Notes under the pieces: generated by a model
What the model was told of the DNA's origin: nothing
Database searches by the model: none
Seen by the model: only the letters and a program-made list of their open reading frames with translations
Program-made: the position numbers and the translations under genes
Shown: one piece after another, positions 54,001 to 62,757 of the stretch
Position numbering within the stretch: the stretch's first letter is position 1
How the letters are laid out: each line of letters starts with the position of its first letter
Source: Amylostereum areolatum
Lineage: Eukaryota > Basidiomycota > Agaricomycetes > Russulales > Stereaceae
NCBI GenBank assembly: GCA_012932865.1
Contig: SAXG01000006.1
Location: 248,001-312,000, forward strand
Length of the DNA: 64,000 nucleotides
Reading direction: 5' to 3'

Positions 54001-55241
54001 GCGTGGTCCCATGGGCGTCGCTCAGGGAGCTTGTCGAAGTCGTCTTTGTCAAAGATGTCCTTGAATTCGTGGTACGCCGTTGGGACTCGCTCAGAGAAGG
54101 TCTGTTCCTTTTTCTTAGCGTGTTCTTCAATTGCAATGTCTGATGCATGGGTCCGGATGTGGTATGTCGCTTTGTAACCATCCCAGTCAAAAGCAAACAG
54201 CTGCTCGTCCTTTTCCATGTGGACTGGCTCTTCCTCCTCCTCTTCATCCTCATCGATATTGAGGAGGGGAGGGGGACGAGAGCAGCTGATAGGGCATCGG
54301 TCAAATTCAATTGACCCGGATTTCCAGTCGATGTGAGGGTTGTGCTTCTTTAGCCACTCATGTCCAATGAAAAGGTCCGTATCTCCTAGATTGGAGACCG
54401 CCAGGTCAATGTTTTCTTCATGGTCTTGAATATTTAGGCGAAGTGTGACATATTCCGTAATGGGACCTCCTGTGTTGAGAGTGCCGTCTGCATTTCGTAC
54501 TGGGATTGGGCGAGCAGTCCGTCGCGTGGGGATGTGATTTTCCTGCACAAACTTCGTGTTGATACACGAGCCAGTGCAACCACTGTCCAGGAGTGCGAGA
54601 GCTTTGACAATGCGTTTGGAATCTACCACCAGTTGTGTGGGAATGACCGTTTGTTCCTTGGCGCTGGCGGAGCGTATGAACTGCATAGGAGTGGCGAGCT
54701 CTAGTAGAGCTTGACATGCTAACTCGTCTCCCATGCCAGTTATTTCCTTGATGGCTTCATAAGTGGCCTCGTCACGGCGTCGGTGGTGTGTCCAGATGCG
54801 AAGGATTGCAATCGCACTTTCGGGTTTGTCTTCCCTTAAGCGACGAAGCGTCCATTGAGCCGTTCCAGGTGCCATATAACATGATTTGGGCGCCGTGCCC
54901 CTTCCATCGCACGGCGTTGTCCCTGACTTCACAGGGTCCATATCCAAAACCGAGTCCGTATCCAAAGCCGTATCCAAAACGGAAGCCGAAACCGAAGCCA
55001 TATCCAAAGCCGAAGGCTCACAAATCGAGGCCTGAGTATCTAAAATAACAACGGGACGCGTGCCTGTACCGATAGAGTCCGTAAGAGAAGTCATAATGGG
55101 GATATCCCCCGTAGTAGTACAGTCCGAATCAACAATGCGCATATGTAAACGAGAACCAGGCCACCGAGGCGCCACAAAACCAGACGAGCGAGAAACAGAA
55201 ACTTGGGCTTCAGATGCCGTGTACATCGTCAGCCCCCTCAA
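51066..55241 (-). CDS. pol: A4 Pol polyprotein, intact (1,391 codons)
   Basis: Opens at TTG in the -1 frame of gag; the first ATG is codon 6. Residues ~60-110 hold degenerate SVLDTALD repeats; protease LLDSGCTGS at 218-226; RT ~440-630 with YLDD 576-579; RNase H ~715-830 (FRVEADSSDYATGAVLSQ); integrase finger ~935-977 (HHDGPLVGHPG...CETCQRTK); catalytic D1007, D1066, E1102; GPF ~1243; chromodomain ~1304-1356 (VEKIIDSKKVGRGFKYLVKW). Ends in an acidic tail with the stop 6-8 nt inside the 3' LTR. Lengths and motifs are those of a functional chromovirus Pol. Confidence 0.92.
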   Translation of the reverse strand: MRGLTMYTASEAQVSVSRSSGFVAPRWPGSRLHMRIVDSDCTTTGDIPIMTSLTDSIGTGTRPVVILDTQASICEPSALDMASVSASVLDTALDTDSVLDMDPVKSGTTPCDGRGTAPKSCYMAPGTAQWTLRRLREDKPESAIAILRIWTHHRRRDEATYEAIKEITGMGDELACQALLELATPMQFIRSASAKEQTVIPTQLVVDSKRIVKALALLDSGCTGSCINTKFVQENHIPTRRTARPIPVRNADGTLNTGGPITEYVTLRLNIQDHEENIDLAVSNLGDTDLFIGHEWLKKHNPHIDWKSGSIEFDRCPISCSRPPPLLNIDEDEEEEEEPVHMEKDEQLFAFDWDGYKATYHIRTHASDIAIEEHAKKKEQTFSERVPTAYHEFKDIFDKDDFDKLPERRPWDHAIELTPNFKPVDCKVYPLTLDEQKQLDAFLEENLRSGRIQPSKSPMASPFFFIKKKDGSLRPVQDYRKLNEMTIKNRYPLPLIQELVDKLKGARHFTKLDVRWGYNNVRIKEGDEWKAAFRTNKGLYEPTVMFFGLTNSPSTFQAMMNDLFKDLIHQGVVVVYLDDILIFTHTLEEHRRIVKEVLRILRENKLYLKPEKCEFEKAEIEYLGMIVGGGRVRMDPAKVAAITNWPAPKTKKQLQSFLGFCNFYRRFIKDFSGIAHPMTKLTGKTEWVWDTPQQEAFEELKRRITSQPVLAIPTDDGQFRVEADSSDYATGAVLSQQQDNGKWHPVAFLSKSLSEAERNYEIYDKELLAIMTALEEWRQYLMGARQEFEIWSDHRNLTYFRKAQKLNRRQARWLTELQEYHCTLLHKPGKTMGKPDAISRLAGLEKGEKDNENIVLLKPELFRALNHAGIITNGPDNVFIERIQEATLLRDHAVERALALKVKGWLEHADGTITWQHRLYVPRDKGLRADIIQAHHDGPLVGHPGRYKTHELITRNYWWPAIRDDVRKYVEGCETCQRTKIRHDRIAAPLHPHDPPQAPWEHVSIDFVMPLPVSDGKDAICNVNCMGTKQVVFWATTKDLTEDELAFEYLREVVPHHGIPRKIVSDRGSVFVSKFTTALFQLLGIEGNPSTAYHPQTDGQTERSNMTMENYLRIFVNQRQDTWTRYLPLAMTALNNMVHSSIGMSPNFANYGRELYLGTNPRRETDNPSANEFAQRMRDIYEEARSALKAAQDDQKRFYDRKKDEPIDYKIGDFVWLEAKTRDGQTVIKTARPMQKLDDKRFGPFEILEKVGASAYKLRLPTSWSRKHPVFNESLLSPHNGPAFDNQKAPTPPPPELVQGEEVYEVEKIIDSKKVGRGFKYLVKWKGYPDNDNTWEPLTNLQNAKKRIDDFHREHPGAPKPARLNRWKLLSEEETGSDYDEDVESKEGVMS

Positions 55242-56388
55242 AAACCCTCCTTCTTCTCCTCCACCTTCGGCTGAGCTTGAAGCGCGTCCATCACGCTTTT
55301 CCGATCTTCGGCCGACAGGCTCCTAGCCCAGGCGGTGGGCGTCTCGAACGTCTGTGCTCGAGCCTCCCGCTTTGGTGGTTCCGTGTACCGGTCCCTCCCC
55401 CACATGTCTCGGATGTTCTTCACGTCCACCCTGCAGTCCCGCACCTGGTGGCCATTCTGTCCACAGCGGAAGCATCGCCCCTTGATGTCGACACGGTTGA
55501 CGTCCATCGGCTGACCTTTGCCACCGTGCACCGTGCCGGTTCCATCGCGGCGCCATGGGACCTGCCCCCCTTGTTGCCCATTGGACGATCCTTGTCCTTT
55601 GGGTTTTTGGTTCTGCACGGGTCCACTGCGCTGGGTCTTAAGGTCCTCCCGCTCCTGTCGCAGACCGTCGATCAGGATGATGCGCTCTTTGAGGTCCTCA
55701 TATTTCTGAGGAACGTGACCGCTGTCGTAGATGGAGTCGATGGTCCGATAGTAGACGTTGTGTTTGAGCAGCTGCATGAGGTGGATAGGGTCCTGCGCCG
55801 TGGAGTATCCTGCCTTTCTTGCGAGTTGCTCGAACTTGGCGAAGTATTCATGGGCAGTGGTACCCTTCGTCTGTTTGAACCCGTCCAGTTCGACTGCGGC
55901 ACGGTGCTGCTCATTGACGTCGGTGAAGGCCCGGTGAGAATGAAGAGGACTTTGTCCTTGTCCGTCACGAGGTCATCCTCAGCAGCTCGCATGTATTCCT
56001 CGCACGACCGCATCCAGTCATTGAAGTCCTCTCGTTTCCCAGAGAAGCCTTCAGGAGTTTTCGCGTGGACTTTCTTTCGGGGGGGTCTGGCGGCGGCGGC
56101 GGCTGGGGCACTAACAGTGACCGCAGGGGGGTTGACGGTGATGGGGGGGGCCGTGACGTTGACGGTGGGGGGTGGCAGGTTGAGGGCAGCAACAAGCACG
56201 GCAGGGATGGCGACCCATTGGCCATTTACTTCCATGAGCCAGGCATCGTCGGTGCCGTTATTCATGTGTTGGATGGGAGAGCCAGTTTGGCCAATGACAA
56301 TGTTCCATGTTCCACCGATTTCGGTGCAGTTGGCAAGTTCGGCGGGGAGAGGGGGTTGGGGGTCGGTGCGGATCCACTGGGCAGCCAT
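55238..56388 (-). pseudogene. gag: A4 Gag with a 106-bp deletion
   Basis: ATG 56388 (MAAQWIRTDPQPPLP...). At 55931 the sequence jumps from VLFILT to the GAFTDVNEQH region: 106 bp present in A1 (17619-17724) are missing, shifting the frame inside the capsid. Downstream parts, knuckle CFRCGQNGHQVRDC and the frameshift site AAAACCC (55241-55247, minus) are intact. A4 would therefore need Gag in trans. Confidence 0.82.
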
Positions 56389-56695
56389 GATTGGTTCGTC
56401 GAGGTCGGAGAAGTCTTCGTCGGTGACAGGCGGTAGGGCGGAGGCGGCGATGAGGTTGAAGTCGGCTTCAGTGAGGTCGTCTTGGCTTTCGTTGGCGAAG
56501 TACCAACTGATGCCACTTGTTTGGGTTGCTACGAAGGCGACTTCGACAGTGGTGTCTCCGAGTTGGACAAAGAAGTCGTTTCCCTCGTTCAGTGAAGCCT
56601 AGAGGGAGGGGATATATGTAGCAGTTTTCGTCCTCAACGTCGGTGTCGGAGTCAGAACTGGAGTCGGAGCCGTTGAGTCCGAACGAGGGAATTGT
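56389..56695 (-). pseudogene. A4 Gag N-extension (one extra base)
   Basis: Same ATG-less extension as 16857-17162, but 307 bp instead of 306 because of an extra G in CGAGGGAAACGAC (near 56584), so it is out of frame with Gag here. Confidence 0.55.
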
Positions 56696-57097
56696 TTATA
56701 AGTGGGTGAGGTCGATGACCTCTGGCTGGGTGAGGTCGATGACCTCTGGCTCTGGTGTGGGGCTGGGGGTGTTGCCTGGTGTAAGGAGGCGGTGGGTGTG
56801 TCGAGTGTCTACTGGTATTTTCTCGTTGGGCGCGTAGAAGGATTTTGGGGGTTGCTCGAGTTTGTAGCGGTAGGTGACGTATGGGCAGGAGTAGACGTAG
56901 AGGTTTCCGTTTCCTTGTTCGCTTATTTTGAGGCGATAGAAGTGGATGTCTATGATGGAGTCTTCAAGTTCTTCTACGCCGAGGGCGACCTTCCAATTGT
57001 GCCAGGCCCAAGGGTCTTTAGATTCGTTGATGAGGGAGATGATAGCGTCGTGGCTGATGGGGATGAATTCTTGTACTTGCGAGCGCCAATCTTCCAT
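56696..57097 (-). CDS. A4 ORF0 with duplicated VIDLT motif
   Basis: ATG 57097, 133 codons plus TAA. Same as 37924-38301, except that 24 bp near the end are tandemly duplicated, giving EVIDLTQPEVIDLTHL-stop: two SUMO-interaction-like cores eight residues apart. No other sense ATG precedes it after the TATA box and none follows until gag. Confidence 0.62.
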   Translation of the reverse strand: MEDWRSQVQEFIPISHDAIISLINESKDPWAWHNWKVALGVEELEDSIIDIHFYRLKISEQGNGNLYVYSCPYVTYRYKLEQPPKSFYAPNEKIPVDTRHTHRLLTPGNTPSPTPEPEVIDLTQPEVIDLTHL

Positions 57098-57415
57098 GCA
57101 CGAGCCCCCAGTCGAAATGGTTACTCTGTGCGGCAAGGGAAGATTTTGTCGAGGGAAGGTGGTTCTGTTATGAGATCGCAAGACGGTCTGCCTCAGTCTT
57201 CTCGACCTGTTGGCTGTCTCTTCGTCTAGGGGACACGAGCCCAAAGACTTCCTAAACCGCTTTCCTTTCGCCGCTTTTACTCGTTTCCTACACCAAAGGT
57301 GCACCTTCTACTGTCACCTCTGAGCTTTCAACTCCTGGTATTGGAGAGTCTCGAGTAGGTGTAACGTTTCGAGGAAACGTCAAGCCGGCACCGGTATACG
57401 TGCGCACGACCACAA

Positions 57416-58025
57416 TGTCAGGGTAACGAGTCGCGTACTCTGGGGGCAACGGTCTAGGGCGGCACGGGGGAAGAACAAGGTCAGTACCAGACGGGTACTA
57501 CTACTACTACGCTACAGTACGTAGGGACGGTCGTAGGGTGGTGCAAGAGTAAACAGATCTCGAGCTTATTTCAGCAACGACTAGTGCGACAGCACCAAGT
57601 TACGACAAAGCTGACAGAGGAAGAGGACGACAGAGGGGAGCCGATCAGACACGGCGACAGACAAGGGAAAGCAAGCAAAGTTGGTAGAATTGACTAGCTC
57701 GAGATAAGGAATATGTACAGCGAGAGCGAGCCTTATATACACAAGAGGAGAGAGACTTAGGTAAGCAACCAATACACGGCGATCAGTAAGCAGACCAAGT
57801 ATAAGTAAGCAGTCGTATGTAAAAGAGCACAGCATGAGTCAGTATCGTACAGCATGAGTCAAGAGAAAGGAGTCAGACCCGGACCGAGATGAGTCACGTG
57901 GGTCCGGGCGGGATATAGATGAGCCGGGTCCGGGCCAAGGTGGAGCCGGACCGGTGATAAGTCGATAAGTCCTAAAGCGTGTAACCGATGTAAAGTAAAA
58001 AGAAAATTATAGACCGTTCATGACA
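57416..58025 (-). repeat. Family A 5' LTR of A4 (long form)
   Basis: 610 bp. Starts TGTCATGAACGG at 58025 and ends ACCCTGACA at 57416, followed by TTG and the TGGTCGTGCGCAC primer-binding site. TATATAAG near 57737, TACTGTAG near 57520. Confidence 0.85.
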
Positions 58026-59316
58026 TTCCCCATATGTCACCACGCGACGGCCCCGACATCGACCTCATCTTCCATGGATATCACATCTCCCCGGGCTATA
58101 CTGTTCGACCCGATCCCATCACGACCACCCTCACCAGACCCCCGTTCCTTCCTAACGCCCCTCCGCGACCCGTCACCGCTCCTACACCGCCGGGATCCCT
58201 ACCCATCCCCAGAATCACCCAGATTAACCCCGTCCAGCCTCCCGTCGGTGGAAACGACGTATCCGGAGAGTACACCGGACAGCCCCTGGTTTCCCCAAAG
58301 CCCGGACAACCAACCGGAAGATCCACAGTGGAAAGTCCGCGACCAGTACCTCGGACATCTCCTTCATTGCCAACGATGCCTAGACCGCCAACTCCGTTCC
58401 CAGCTTCTGCTGACGACACTCCCATGCCGTGGCACGGAGGTCCCCCTGCTTATCCCTCATTCCTACGCTCATACTCCGACCACGCTAGAGATCCCATCAC
58501 CCAAGATCCCCGAATCACCCCACAGCGACGTCAACATGATTCTGTCGACCCCGACGGAAGACCGCTCAAGCGAATCCGAAACGTCGGACTCCCCGATAAG
58601 TCGAGCAATGAGGAACTGCGACAAGATCCAGGAGATAATCGAGGAAATGAGGGAAACCCGCGCTCGCTGGAAACGAAACCGCGAGTCAACGGACAAATCG
58701 GATAGCTCGGCGGACGAACCGGACAGTCCGACGGACGACAAGACGGAGGAAGCAGCCGAGAATCCCTCGGACAAATGGAACAACGAGCCGACCACATGGA
58801 CACAAGAGAAGTGGGACGCGATTCCTGCGAAGCCACGGAAACGCTGCTGGAAATGCGGCGAGCGAGGCCATCTCCGCCGAGATTGCCCCCGTCGCAAGAA
58901 CGCTCCCCCTCACTTCCCCCAATCGCGGTCTTGCTATCCCCTCCGACCACAGACTCCTCTTCCTCGCCCTCGCCTGAACCGTCTGGATATCGGCTACGGT
59001 CCAGGAACACTGATGTCCCACCCCCACCTCCGACGTACCGACGCTACCCACCCGCGCCCACAGGCAACTTCTGGGATTCCTGGCACGACGTGAGAGCCTG
59101 ACGCACGAAGCCGCCCCACACGCCACCGAACAGTGGTTGTACTGGGAGGATGCCATGCTCCGCACTCAGCGAGAACCTCCTTCGCGCTTCAACCACTCTT
59201 GGCGCGTCGACGATCTCTTCTGGAAGGAAGAAGATTGGGACTTGCAGGAAGCGGAGGAATCGAAGGATCACTGGCCGGAACCTTGGTAGGCGTACGGACA
59301 AACTTTCATCCAGCAT

Positions 59317-59544
59317 ACGCACTCGTACTCTCTCGGCTCCCTCCTCTTTATCACCCCCATCACGCTTTCTGCATTCATCGCTACGATACTTCTCGGACTG
59401 ATCACGGACTGCGCCCTCATTCGCACGCATATTTTCCTCGGACTTCTTTACTATACAGGTTCCTATCGCTATGAGGAAGGCGAAACGTCTGGTATTTCTC
59501 CTGCAACGCGCTGGACGCGTCACTTACTTACGACTCAGTTTTGA
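59317..59544 (+). pseudogene. B4 ORF-d, small membrane protein without ATG
   Basis: Open frame with hydrophobic LFITPITLSAFIATILLGLI, then TDCALIRTHIFLGLLYYTGS and a basic end RHLLTTQF-stop. The ATG of the B1 copy is ACG here. The membrane segment is in one frame, unlike B1. Confidence 0.42.
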
Positions 59545-59691
59545 TTATGTATGAACTCTCGCTTACGATTGACGGCAATGATTACATCACTGCCCTCTCC
59601 GCATCGTAAGGATAAAAGGGAAAGCCACAAAGACGACCACATCCTCAGACATCGCCTAAACAACTAACACGCACTACCCAAACCAAACAAT

Positions 59692-60075
59692 ATGTCCTCT
59701 ACCCTCGCCTCTTCCTCGCGCAACCTCTCCACCACCGACTGCACTCCCCCTGCCACTCCTCCTCCCTCGCCCATCTCTTCACATACTCCCACACCCGACC
59801 CACGCGACGAAGAACTCCTCCGTCATCTCAAACGAGTCACGGAACTCCTAAGCCGTCCGGACGTCGCTCGTGCCATGAAGAGGCCGAGAAGTCTTGACGA
59901 AGAAGCCATGCGGGAATCGAAGGGAAGATGCAGCATCAGAGGGATTTTCCGGAAGCACGGACCCCGGTTCAGAAGCCCGGACCACGCGACGACGGCCAGG
60001 ATAGGGCATCGGTTAGGGTCTCCCACGATAGACGGGGAGGACGTCAAAGTAGTGGAAGCGTTGCTGAAGCGGTAG
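59692..60075 (+). CDS. B4 ORF-e, 127-aa basic protein
   Basis: MSSTLASSSRNLSTTDCTPP, ELLRHLKRVTELLSRPDVAR, then a basic GIFRKHGPRFRSPDHATTAR region and VVEALLKR C-terminus. Same length as B1 (2326-2709), mostly identical, no stops. Function unknown. Confidence 0.6.
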   Translation: MSSTLASSSRNLSTTDCTPPATPPPSPISSHTPTPDPRDEELLRHLKRVTELLSRPDVARAMKRPRSLDEEAMRESKGRCSIRGIFRKHGPRFRSPDHATTARIGHRLGSPTIDGEDVKVVEALLKR

Positions 60076-60146
60076 AATAGAATTCTATCGCTTAACTTCG
60101 GATAAGGATAAAAGGAGTGAACATCAAAACACGAGGACTCAGAAGC

Positions 60147-60287
60147 ATGATACAACCCACACAATCACCCGACCTTACGATCCTCGCTGCAACCACCCCT
60201 CGTTGGCTTGTCATCGTCCTAAGCATCATTGTCGGATTCACGATCTTCACTCTTCTCGCGTCAATCGTCTTCCTCCAACGATGGTGA
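60147..60287 (+). CDS. B4 ORF-f, 46-aa single-pass membrane protein
   Basis: MIQPTQSPDLTILAATTPRW, then hydrophobic LVIVLSIIVGFTIFTLLAS and FLQRW-TGA. Core conserved with B1 (1811-2251), which lacks this stop. N-terminus outside or lumenal by the positive-inside rule would be the guess. Confidence 0.5.
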   Translation: MIQPTQSPDLTILAATTPRWLVIVLSIIVGFTIFTLLASIVFLQRW

Positions 60288-60365
60288 CGGATAAGCGACC
60301 AAGAACCTGTTCAAGAAATCCCTTTAACAGTAATCTGATTCGTGAATCAACGGGACGTCGATTCT

Positions 60366-60379
60366 AGAGAGGGGGCTAG
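60366..60379 (+). promoter_or_regulatory. Polypurine tract of B4
   Basis: AGAGAGGGGGCTAG directly before the 3' LTR; same place as in B1-tail. Confidence 0.7.
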
Positions 60380-60929
60380 TGTTACAACTCGATCAAGGTA
60401 TTCCATTTCCAGTTGCCTTATTAGGAAGGACATCGCTAAAACGACGGATTACGACTGTGCCCCAGTTCGTAACCGTCTCAACGACGCAACCATGACAGTG
60501 CCACAGATTGTCACCGTCTCGACGGCATAGCCTCGACGGTGCCACAGATCGTCACCGTCTCAACGGCATAGCCACGACGGTGCCACAGTCTCGTCCCCGT
60601 AGATACTTGATACAACCGTCGCTCAATGTACATATGTTTACTCGACCTCCTTTCTTATAAAAGGAGGCTCAACAAACGAGCTATTCCCCAGCTCGTTCTC
60701 TTTGTAAATACAGGACTGTTCTAAATAGAACCTCCTCTTAAAGCTATAAAAGAGAACCCAAAGTAACTAAGTCGAAAGCTCGCCTAAGTCTTCCGAGAAG
60801 ACTTACTGCTTCGCTTATCGACCTCAACCTTCGTATAACCGAGACGTCTGGATCACCTGATCCCACTTCTCACACGTACGAGTACTGTAGCCTGAGCCGC
60901 TTGTCACGTGATAAGGACCGTCCTTAACA
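60380..60929 (+). repeat. Family B 3' LTR (B4)
   Basis: 550 bp, paired with 43270-43819. About six differences noticed, for example TTCCGAGAAG against TTCCGTGAAG. Right TSD ACAAC 60930-60934. Confidence 0.93.
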
Positions 60930-61702
60930 ACAACATGGTCCATAGTTCGATTGGGATGTCTCCCAACTTTGCCAACTATGGTCGGGAACTCTACCTGGGA
61001 ACAAACCCTCGACGCGAGACAGACAACCCATTGGCGAACGAGTTTGCACAACGCCTGCGAGACATCTATGAGGAAGCCCGCTCTGCGCTAAAGGCTGCAC
61101 AGGACGATCAAAAGCGCTTTTACGATCGCAAGAAGGACGAACCAATAGATTACAAAATTGGCGACTTCGTCTGGCTGGAAGCCAAGACAAGAGATGGCCA
61201 AACCGTAATCAAAACGGCACGTCCTATGCAAAAGCTAGATGACAAGCGCTTTGGTCCTTTCGAAATCCTGGAAAAAGTCGGAGCATCGGCTTACAAGCTT
61301 CGCCTCCCTGCATCCTGGTCACAAAAACATCCGGTCTTCAACGAGTCCCTCCTATCTCCACACAACGGTCCCGCCTTTGACAACCAGAAAGCACCTGCAC
61401 CTCCACCCCCAGAGTTAGTCCAAGGAGAGGAAGTCTATGAGGTCGAAAAGATTATAGACTCCAAGAAAGTTGGTCGCGGCTTCAAGTACCTTGTCAAATG
61501 GAAAGGCTACCCAGACAATGACAATACTTGGGAACCTCTTGCCAATCTCCAGAATGCCAAGAAACGTATCGACGACTTCCACCGCGAGCACCCGGGTGCC
61601 CCGAAACCTGCACGCCTTAATCGTTGGGAACTCCTGGCGGAAGAGGAAGCTGGATCTGATTGCGACGAGGACGTCGAATCTAAGGAAGGGGTGATGTCAT
61701 GA
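60930..61702 (+). pseudogene. A3 pol C-terminus (integrase end, GPF, chromodomain)
   Basis: Resumes A3 pol exactly after B4: NNMVHSSIGMSPNFANYGRE, GPF module (KLDDKRFGPFEILEKVGASA), chromodomain (VEKIIDSKKVGRGFKYLVKW). Frame open to the stop inside the LTR. Orphaned from its start by B4. Confidence 0.88.
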
Positions 61703-62173
61703 ACGGTCTATAATTTTCTTTTTTACTTTACATCGGTTACACGCTTTAGGACTTATTGGCTTATCACCGGTCCGGCTCCACTTCGGTCCAGACCCGGTTC
61801 ATCTATATCCCACCCGGGCCCACGTGACTCATCTCGGTCCAGGTCTGACTCCTTTCCCCTGACTCATGCTGTACAATACTGACTCATGCTGTACAATACT
61901 GACTCATGCTGTGCTCTTTTACATACGACTGCTTACTTATACTTGGTCTGCTTACTGATCGCCGTGTATTGGTTGCTTACCTAAGTCTCTCTCCTCTCAT
62001 GTATATAAGGCTTCCTCTCGCTGTACATATTCCCTATCTCGAGCTAGTCAATTCTACCGACTTTGCTTGCTTTCCCTCGTCTGTCGCCGTGTCTGATCGG
62101 CTCTCCTCTGTCGTCCTCATCTTCTAGTCAGCTGTGTCGTAACTTGGTGCTGTCGCACTAGTCGTTGCTGACA
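61695..62173 (+). repeat. Family A 3' LTR of A3 (short form)
   Basis: 479 bp. Same CTGA-bounded U5 deletion as the A4 3' LTR, plus a private ~20-bp tandem duplication (GACTCATGCTGTACAATACT). Right flank GTATA is family B gag, minus strand. Confidence 0.85.
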
Positions 62174-62337
62174 GTATACTCCTAATGCGTTTAGTTTGAA
62201 TCCTTTATCCTTGTCTTCGGGTTTTGATCCGGTTGTTCCTGTTCCTCCCGGTGGGGAATTCCCTGGTGGGTATCTCGATCCTTTCGGAAGATCCGTGGTT
62301 GCTCCTCTTCCGAATACGTAGTCCTGAACTTCTTTTC
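62174..62337 (-). pseudogene. B5: scrap of family B gag
   Basis: 164 bp matching B4 gag around 44875-45025 on the opposite strand, between the A3 3' LTR and the C3 LTR. Remnant of the element into which A3 and C3 landed. Confidence 0.7.
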
Positions 62338-62757
62338 TGTCACGGATCGCTCCATTTCTCTCTTCGTTTGCAGACCTCGTACACGCGACGCATCACGGCA
62401 CATGACTTTCCCTTGCATCACATGCTTCAACGACGTCATTGCCCGGAATTCCGAGCGGGGTTCCGCATCCTTATCTATGACATCATTGCTCCGGACCTTT
62501 GTCCTCCGCCCCATGACTCCTTTCTTATTGTTCCCCCCGCTCGCACCACTATTGCATCGCATCGCACCATCGTACCCACTTGTATATAAGGACAGTGTTT
62601 CTCTTCCCTTTTCCCTAGACTGTCCATCTCGTCATACGGTACTGTAGCGCACGTTGCACTACCCTAGACCCCAGCACTCTCGAATCTATTTTCTTCTCGC
62701 TCCTCCCATCGTCGCGACTTAGGCGGTTCATCGGTCTCATAAACTGCGTTTCTGACA
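62338..62757 (+). repeat. Family C 5' LTR (C3)
   Basis: 420 bp, TGTCACGG...TTTCTGACA, TATATAAGG near 62583, TACTGTAG near 62640. A few percent different from the C2 LTRs. Left flank TTTTC in B5. Confidence 0.92.

Larger units (their letters stand above)
50617..58025 (-). mobile_element. A4: youngest-looking family A element, nested in B4
   Basis: 7,409 bp, minus strand, perfect TSD TTCCC (50612-50616 and 58026-58030). LTR sequences are nearly identical where they overlap, pol is fully open, gag is broken. The 5' LTR is long (610 bp), the 3' LTR short (457 bp). Confidence 0.93.
49969..58705 (+). pseudogene. B4 ORF-b, split by A4
   Basis: Exon-like parts 49969-50616 and 58031-58705 join in frame across A4 (TSD TTCCC). 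Start MSTASVSSATKYTTLN. The block VLNVAELRRFLTEVGHRVNW onward and DGPDIDLIFHGYHISPGYTV match B1 perfectly; the Pro-rich remainder is ~75% similar by eye. The B4 version runs further at the C-terminus (to 58705). Read alongside ORF-a over the same DNA. Confidence 0.5.
50189..59289 (+). pseudogene. B4 ORF-a, split by A4 and frameshifted near its end
   Basis: Parts 50189-50616 (coiled coil, MQSPWPGATEAQTPD...) and 58031-59093 (Pro/Ser linker, acidic tract, knuckle CWKCGERGHLRRDC near 58847). An indel near 59047 (GCTACCCACCCGCGCCC) shifts the frame; the rest of the C-terminus (WRVDDLFWKEEDWDLQEAEE) is in another frame to 59289. Domain order as in the intact B1 copy. Confidence 0.65.
43270..60929 (+). 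mobile_element. B4: complete family B element (~10.2 kb of its own sequence)
   Basis: Two 550-bp LTRs differing by roughly 1%, TSD ACAAC on both sides, gag, pol and full 3' accessory module. After removing nested A4 and its TSD copy (7,414 bp) about 10.25 kb remain, long for a Ty3/Gypsy element; the excess is the ~2.5 kb module between integrase and 3' LTR. Lesions: TGA in gag and pol, a shift late in ORF-a, insertion of A4. Confidence 0.92.
36995..62173 (+). mobile_element. A3: family A element hosting the nested B4 and A4
   Basis: 5' LTR 36995-37605, ORF0, gag, pol to 43269, then B4 (43270-60929), pol C-terminus 60930-61702, 3' LTR 61695-62173. B4 duplicated ACAAC at 43265-43269 and 60930-60934. 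The outer flanks (CTATC in B pol, GTATA in B gag) do not match, so A3 itself was rearranged after insertion. Confidence 0.88.
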
